A stretch of DNA of 64,000 bases from assembly GCF_002926165.1 (NCBI RefSeq), contig NZ_MAGP01000024.1:1-64000 (forward strand). The letters run 5' to 3'. Shown piece by piece: positions 59,728-64,000 of this stretch; positions within the stretch are counted from its first letter, which is position 1, and each line of letters starts with the position of its first letter. The notes under the pieces were generated by a model that saw only the letters and a list, made by a program, of their open reading frames with translations, searched no databases and had not been told where the DNA came from. This stretch comes from Micromonospora chalcea (lineage in GTDB: Bacteria > Actinomycetota > Actinomycetes > Mycobacteriales > Micromonosporaceae). The translations under genes and the position numbers were made by a program.

Positions 59728-59777
59728 TCCGGGCCGGGTGGACCGCTCCGGCCGAGGTCGTCGGCGCTGATAACGCA

Positions 59778-59817
59778 CCGGGCCCGGCGGCCCCCGCGAG
59801 GGGAGCGCCGGGCCCGG
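59778..59817. terminator. Hairpin terminator between convergent genes
   Basis: 12-bp arms CCGGGCCCGGCG (59778-59789) with CGCCGGGCCCGG (59806-59817) and an inner CCCC/GGGG helix. The arms equal those of the hairpin at 13508-13535. Confidence 0.7.
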
Positions 59818-59831
59818 GACGGGTCAGCGGG

Positions 59832-61283
59832 TCACCAGCTCAGGTAGCCCGCCTGGGTCTGCACGTTCAGCTCGGGAACCAGCAGGAACTGCGCCAGCCA
59901 GGTACGCGGGTCACGCAGCTCCAGCACGTCCAGTCCCTTCTGGATGTCGCTGGAGTAGATGTGGCCGTTGTACCAGTACGCCGACCAGGACCCGCCGGTA
60001 CGCAGCTGCGTGGCGTCCAGCGGACCGCGCTCCCAGTAGGCGATCTCGGTCGGCTTGCGGGAGTTGGTGAAGTCCCACACCGAGATGCCGCCCTGGTACC
60101 ACGCCTGCACCATGATGTCGCGGCCGGGCACCGGGATCAGTGAGCCGTTGTGGGCCACGCAGTTCTCGGTGTCGGCGTTGACGCGCGGGATCTTGTAGTA
60201 GCTGCGGAATTCCAGCTTGCGGGCGTTGCCGCGGCCGGTGATGTCGTAGATGGCGTCCGCGCCACGGTTCGGGCCGACCACCTCGTTGCAGGTGGCCGCG
60301 CCGCCGCCGCCCAGCTCGTCGGTGAAGACGACCTTGGTGCCGGAGTTGTTGAAAGTGGCCGAGTGCCAGAACGCGAAGTTCTCGGCGTCGGTCACCCGCT
60401 CGATCACCCGGGGCGCCTCACGGTCCTTGATGTCCAGCAGGATGCCGTCACCCATGCACGCGCCGGCGGCCAGGTCCTTCGCCGGGTACGCGGTGATGTC
60501 GTGGCAGCCGGTGGTGGCCGACGACTGGCCGGGGATGCCCGGGTAGCCGCCGTCCGGGAACAGGTTCGGCGTGGCCACCACGGAGGCGGTGGTGGGGCTC
60601 TTCACCGGCACCTTGACGATGGAGATGGAGTCGTGCGGCGGCTGGCAGTCCGGGAAGTCGGCGCGCGGGCTGTACGACGAGACGTACAGGTAGACGTTGC
60701 GCTTGTCCTTGCCGGGCACGAGCGTGTGGGTGTGCGAGCCGCACGCCGTTTCGACCGACTTGATGTAGCGCGGGTTGCGCTTGTCGCGGATGTCGAAGAT
60801 CTTGATGCCCTCCCAGGACTCCTTCACCGACGCCGGCTGGCTGGTGCTGGCGCAGGAGTCGTCGCTGCGGGAGGAGTCGGTGGACAGGAAGAGCAGGTCG
60901 CCGTGGACCGAGATGTCGTTCTGCGAGCCGGGGCAGAGCACCTGCGACACGATCGTCGGGCGGCTCGGCCGGAGGATGTCGTAGATGACGAACCCGTCGT
61001 AGTTGCCGACGAACGCGTACCGCCCCTGGAAGGCGATGTCGGTGCCGAGGGCTGCGGTGGTGTCGAACGGCGCCTGCTTCGGCAGGTTGGCCACCTGCCG
61101 CAGGTTGGGGCTGCTGGAGATCTCGTCGACACCGGGGACGGCGCTGTCCACGGTGGCCGGCGCGGCCTGGGCGCGGGGGATCTCCTGGGCGCTGCTCGGC
61201 GGCGCGGCGACCACGCCGGCGAGCAGCAGGCCGGCGGCGGCGAGGCTGATGATGCGGGTGCGGGACGTGCGGATGCTGATCAC
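59832..61283 (-). CDS. Secreted LVIVD-repeat beta-propeller protein
   Basis: About 483-residue exported protein. The signal peptide is RTSRTRIISLAAAGLLLAGVVAAPPSSAQ. The mature part repeats propeller-like blades (YAFVGNYDGFVIYDI, GIKIFDIRDKRNP, GISVWDFTNSRKPTEI) typical of LVIVD-repeat proteins, with many conserved His and Cys (GSHTHTLVPG, TGCHDITAYPA, FWHSATFNNSG). GTG 61283 was preferred because AAGGG lies eight bases upstream; GTG 61292 is also possible. Divergent from DUF305 across a CRP-like site, an association seen in other actinobacteria. Metal or redox related function is possible. Confidence 0.85.
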   Translation of the reverse strand: MISIRTSRTRIISLAAAGLLLAGVVAAPPSSAQEIPRAQAAPATVDSAVPGVDEISSSPNLRQVANLPKQAPFDTTAALGTDIAFQGRYAFVGNYDGFVIYDILRPSRPTIVSQVLCPGSQNDISVHGDLLFLSTDSSRSDDSCASTSQPASVKESWEGIKIFDIRDKRNPRYIKSVETACGSHTHTLVPGKDKRNVYLYVSSYSPRADFPDCQPPHDSISIVKVPVKSPTTASVVATPNLFPDGGYPGIPGQSSATTGCHDITAYPAKDLAAGACMGDGILLDIKDREAPRVIERVTDAENFAFWHSATFNNSGTKVVFTDELGGGGAATCNEVVGPNRGADAIYDITGRGNARKLEFRSYYKIPRVNADTENCVAHNGSLIPVPGRDIMVQAWYQGGISVWDFTNSRKPTEIAYWERGPLDATQLRTGGSWSAYWYNGHIYSSDIQKGLDVLELRDPRTWLAQFLLVPELNVQTQAGYLSW

Positions 61284-61320
61284 CGGCAACACCCTTCGAA
61301 AGGGGATGATGATTCGCCAA

Positions 61321-61326
61321 ACCTTA
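61321..61326 (-). promoter_or_regulatory. Candidate -10 box of the LVIVD gene
   Basis: TAAGGT on the minus strand. Its implied start puts the CRP-like site at about -41.5. Confidence 0.4.
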
Positions 61327-61347
61327 CCGATCGGAGACCGTCATCAA

Positions 61348-61363
61348 TGTGACCTGGGTCACA
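61348..61363. promoter_or_regulatory. CRP/FNR-family operator in LVIVD-DUF305 divergent promoter
   Basis: Perfect palindrome TGTGACCTGGGTCACA, i.e. the CRP consensus TGTGA-N6-TCACA. TAGGAT (61386-61391) is the plus-strand -10 candidate. The palindrome centre is near -42 for both divergent promoters, a class II activator position. Confidence 0.65.
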
Positions 61364-61421
61364 CTGGGGAACTTTTATCTATGTATAGGATCGCCTTCAC
61401 CTTGACCGGAGGAGGCGTCGT

Positions 61422-62114
61422 ATGACCAGCCGGCAGGCGCGCGTGTGGGTGGGCGTCACAGCGCTCGTCATGCTTGTGGTGATCGGCGGGCTGGCGCTCG
61501 CCGAGCGCGACGACACCCGGCCCGAGGCGGCGGGCAACGCCGCGACGGGCGCGCCGAGCCCGAGCGCCACCACCTCGGCGCCGCCGCTGCTGGTTCCCGG
61601 CCGCCCGGGGGAGTCGGCCGCCACCCGTGCGCCCGATCAGGTGCGGGCAGCGTCGACACCCCGGTTCAACAGCCTCGACATCTGGTACGTCCGGATGATG
61701 ATCCCGCACCACGAGCAGGCGCTGGAGATGGCGACGCTCGCCCCCGACCGGGCCGCCGACCCCCGCATCCGCGCCGTGGCCGAGCGGATCCGCGCCGCCC
61801 AGGGGCCGGAGGTCGGCCTGCTGCGTGCCTGGCTCAGCACCCGCGACCTGCCCGCCGACGTGCCGGGGCACGACCACGGCAGCATGCGCGGGATGCAGTC
61901 CGCCGAGGCGATGCGGCAGCTCGCCGACGCGAAGGGCGCGGCGTTCGACCGGATGTTCGTGCGGATGATGACCGATCACCACCAGGGCGCGATCGTGATG
62001 TCCACCGACCTGCTGAAGGTCGGCGCCGACCAGGCCATGCAGGAGTTCGCCACCGGCGTGGCCGTCGAGCAGTCCGCCGAGATCACCCGCATGCGCGCCC
62101 TCCTGCCCTCCTGA
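61422..62114 (+). CDS. DUF305-family exported protein
   Basis: 230-residue protein with one N-terminal membrane anchor/signal (VGVTALVMLVVIGGLALA), a Pro/Ser/Ala linker, and two DUF305 halves with His/Met-rich motifs MMIPHHEQALEMA, HDHGSMRGMQSAEAMRQLA and MMTDHHQGAIVMS. Family proteins are linked to copper/metal handling, though the role is not settled. GGAGGAGG precedes ATG 61422. Confidence 0.9.
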   Translation: MTSRQARVWVGVTALVMLVVIGGLALAERDDTRPEAAGNAATGAPSPSATTSAPPLLVPGRPGESAATRAPDQVRAASTPRFNSLDIWYVRMMIPHHEQALEMATLAPDRAADPRIRAVAERIRAAQGPEVGLLRAWLSTRDLPADVPGHDHGSMRGMQSAEAMRQLADAKGAAFDRMFVRMMTDHHQGAIVMSTDLLKVGADQAMQEFATGVAVEQSAEITRMRALLPS

Positions 62115-62134
62115 CCCCCGCGCCCCGGCGGGGG
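62115..62134 (+). terminator. Hairpin terminator after DUF305 gene
   Basis: 7-bp stem CCCCCGC (62115-62121) with GCGGGGG (62128-62134), 6-base loop, immediately after the stop. Confidence 0.55.
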
Positions 62135-62168
62135 AGAGGTGGGGAGAGCGGGCCTAGGCTGGGGAATC

Positions 62169-63371
62169 GTGGCTCGCCTCATCCTCGGCCGTCCGCTGCG
62201 CGGCATCGCCTTCGACACCGCCGTCTGCGGGCTGGTCGTGTTCTTCGCCGTCTCCGCGTACGTCGCCGGCCAGATCGGCGTACCGGCGTTCGCGGTCGGG
62301 CTGGCGGCGGCGGTGGCGGTGTTCTTCCGGCGTGCCCACCCGACGGCGGTCGCCGTCGCGGTGGCCGCGCTCGCGCTGGTCCAGGTGATCGCCGGCTGGG
62401 GTCCGCTCGCCTACGACATCGCCGTGCTGATCGCCCTCTACAGCGTGGTCAAGTACGCCGACCGGCTCCGTGACGGCATCGTGGCCGGGGTCGTCGCCGT
62501 GCTCGGCGGGGTGCTCGCCGCGCTCCAGACGCCCGGCGCCGGGCCCTGGTGGATGGGCGCGTTCTTCTACGCCCTGATCGTCGGCGCGGTCTGGCTGGCC
62601 GGGCTGAACCTGCGGACCCGTCGGCTCTACGTGCTCAGCCTGGAGGACCGGGCCGCGACGCTGGAACGGGAACGGGAGGCGCAGGCGCGGGCCGCGGTCG
62701 CCGAGGAGCGCACCCGGATCGCCCGCGAGCTGCACGACGTGGTCGCCCACAGCATGGCCGTGATGATCGTGCAGGCGGACGGGGTGCGGTTCACGCTCGA
62801 CCGGGATCCGGCCACCGCCCGCGAGGCGGCCAAGGTGGTGGCGGACACCGGCCGGGCGGCGCTGGAGGAGATGCGGCGGCTGGTCGGCGTACTGCGGGAA
62901 CCCACAGCGACGCAGCCGGACCCGGCGGACGGGCCCGCGCACCGCCGGCCCGCGCTGGTGGAGCTGCCCGCGTTGCTCGACCGGTTCCGCGCCGCCGGGC
63001 TGCGGGTCGCCTGCGGCGGCGCCGGCGCGCCGCCGCCGCTGCCCCCCGGCCTGGAGCTGACCGTCTACCGGGTGGTGCAGGAGAGCCTGACCAACACGCT
63101 CAAGCACGCGGGCGTCGGCGCGTCGGTGGAGCTGACGCTGGACTGGAGCGCCGACGCCGTCGTGATCCGCGCCGTGGACGACGGGCGCGGCCGTCCGGTC
63201 GACGGCCCGGCGCCGTCCGGCGGTCACGGCCTGGTCGGCATGCGGGAACGGGTCGGGGTGTACGACGGCAGCCTCGCCGCCGGACCCACACTTGCCGGTG
63301 GCTGGCGGGTGCGGGCGCGGCTGCCGCTGGCCCCGGCGGCCGGCACCGGGGAAGGGAGCGCGGCGGCGTGA
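62169..63371 (+). CDS. Sensor histidine kinase (NarL family)
   Basis: 400-residue membrane kinase with about five N-terminal transmembrane helices (residues 8-150), HisKA_3 with phospho-acceptor His in IARELHDVVAHSMAV, and HATPase_c with VQESLTNTLKHA (N-box) and GHGLVGMRERV (G-box). GTG 62169 is preceded by TAGGCT with an 8-base spacer (leaderless pattern). GTGA overlap couples it to the response regulator. Signal unknown. Confidence 0.9.
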   Translation: MARLILGRPLRGIAFDTAVCGLVVFFAVSAYVAGQIGVPAFAVGLAAAVAVFFRRAHPTAVAVAVAALALVQVIAGWGPLAYDIAVLIALYSVVKYADRLRDGIVAGVVAVLGGVLAALQTPGAGPWWMGAFFYALIVGAVWLAGLNLRTRRLYVLSLEDRAATLEREREAQARAAVAEERTRIARELHDVVAHSMAVMIVQADGVRFTLDRDPATAREAAKVVADTGRAALEEMRRLVGVLREPTATQPDPADGPAHRRPALVELPALLDRFRAAGLRVACGGAGAPPPLPPGLELTVYRVVQESLTNTLKHAGVGASVELTLDWSADAVVIRAVDDGRGRPVDGPAPSGGHGLVGMRERVGVYDGSLAAGPTLAGGWRVRARLPLAPAAGTGEGSAAA

Positions 63372-64000
63372 CGGTACGGGTGATGATCGTCGACGACCAG
63401 GCGCTGGTACGCGCCGGGTTCCGGATGGTGCTCGACTCCCAGCCCGACCTGGCGGTGGTCGCCGAGGCCATCGACGGCGCGGACGCGCTGCGGGTGCTGG
63501 ACCGGGTCGCCGTCGACGTGGTGGTGATGGACCTGCGCATGCCGACCATGGACGGGGTGGAGGCGACCCGGCGGATCTGCGCCCGGCGCGACGACGGGCG
63601 CCCCCGCGTGCTGGCGCTGACCACGTTCGACACGGAGGCCGACGCGTTCGCCGCGCTGCGCGCCGGGGCGAGCGGGTTCCTGCTCAAGAACGTGCCGCCG
63701 GAGGAGCTCATGGCCGCGATCCGGGTGGTCGCCCAGGGCGACTCGGTGGTGGCCCCGTCGATCACCCGGCGGCTGCTCGACCGGTTCGCCGGGCAGCTCG
63801 GCCCCGCGCCGGCCGCCGATCCCCGGCTGGCCCAGCTCACCGAGCGGGAACGGGAGGTGCTGCTGCTGGTGGCGCAGGGGCTCTCCAACGCCGAGATCGC
63901 CGCCCGGGTGCACGTCGCGGAGGCGACGGTGAAGACCCACGTCGGCCGCATCCTGGCCAAGCTCCAACTGCGCGACCGGGTCCAGGCGGTCGTCCTGGCG
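63368..64000 (+). CDS. LuxR/NarL-family response regulator (3' end cut by window)
   Basis: At least 211 residues: receiver with DDQ acidic pocket, phospho-Asp in VVMDLRMP, Thr in LALTTF and Lys in FLLKNVPP; then a LuxR HTH (LTEREREVLLLVAQGLSNAEIAARVHVAEATVKTHVGRILAKL). The frame remains open at base 64000, so the last residues are missing. Partner of the upstream kinase. Confidence 0.92.
   Translation, partial: MTVRVMIVDDQALVRAGFRMVLDSQPDLAVVAEAIDGADALRVLDRVAVDVVVMDLRMPTMDGVEATRRICARRDDGRPRVLALTTFDTEADAFAALRAGASGFLLKNVPPEELMAAIRVVAQGDSVVAPSITRRLLDRFAGQLGPAPAADPRLAQLTEREREVLLLVAQGLSNAEIAARVHVAEATVKTHVGRILAKLQLRDRVQAVVLA

Noticed and set aside
48920-63371. Two kinase-regulator pairs as one duplicated system
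   Set aside because: The kinases differ in membrane domain and box sequences and lie 13 kb apart; both are simply NarL-type pairs.
1-64000. CRISPR arrays, insertion sequences, prophage, tRNA or rRNA genes
   Set aside because: No regularly spaced direct repeats, transposase-like proteins or tRNA-like cloverleaf sequences were noticed.

Overview
The window is chromosomal DNA from a very GC-rich actinomycete, most likely Micromonosporaceae (Micromonospora or a close relative). The clues are the strong G/C bias at third codon positions, frequent GTG starts with 4-base ATGA/GTGA gene overlaps, an Lsr2 nucleoid protein, lon behind a HAIR-type inverted repeat, leaderless starts with a TANNNT box 6-8 bases upstream, and clustered intergenic palindromes. 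I saw no rRNA, tRNA, CRISPR array, transposase or phage gene. The genus is inference; the actinobacterial assignment is firm.

Layout. 1-11 kb: a truncated SGNH esterase, a HAD phosphatase and an MmcQ/YjbR protein. A small biosynthetic-looking locus follows: AMP-dependent acyl ligase plus MFS exporter on the minus strand, then a secreted SGNH hydrolase, a P450, an alpha/beta hydrolase, an FMN alpha-hydroxy-acid oxidase and a PLP aminotransferase on the plus strand. 11-17 kb: housekeeping genes, including glyA behind a ZTP (pfl) riboswitch, a hemerythrin protein, a secreted subtilase, NAD(P)H-hydrate dehydratase and a histidine phosphatase. 17.3-27.6 kb: a translationally coupled five-gene operon (WGR-DUF4132, MoxR AAA ATPase, DUF5682, VWA, SWIM) that matches the enterobacterial yehI-yehLMPQ set. 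27.6-32.9 kb: a LigD-type polymerase-domain protein and a branched-chain 2-oxoacid dehydrogenase operon (E1alpha, E1beta, E2) with a divergent Lrp/AsnC regulator.

32.9-48.8 kb: an intergenic stretch with three different hairpin palindromes, an L,D-transpeptidase lipoprotein, an SMP-30-like lactonase, STAS, FKBP, DoxX, CBS-BON, a DICT/degenerate-GGDEF protein with a metal-receptor protein, two proteins of unknown function (one secreted and Gly/Asn-rich), lsr2 divergent from lon, a DEAD-box helicase and a polytopic membrane protein. 48.9-64 kb: a NarL-type two-component pair, a 2'-5' RNA ligase family protein, a short inositol-phosphate-synthase homologue with atypical composition, an ArsR-type regulator with a P450 and PEP-mutase-like operon sharing one operator, an M15-like peptidase with an asparagine synthetase, a transglutaminase-like protein, a linear-amide hydrolase lipoprotein, a divergent LVIVD/DUF305 pair flanking a CRP-like site, and a second two-component pair cut by the window end.

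The most interesting items are: (i) the P450/FMN oxidase/aminotransferase/acyl-ligase locus, whose enzymes would fit a route to an arylglycine-like amino acid and whose P450 lacks the usual I-helix acid; (ii) the Yeh-like MoxR-VWA operon; (iii) two GTTCGG-N6-CCGAAC operators at exactly the same distance from the regulator and P450 starts; (iv) a perfect TGTGA-N6-TCACA site between two divergent promoters; (v) a 57-bp in-frame tandem duplication at the start of the E2 gene; and (vi) the triple palindrome region.
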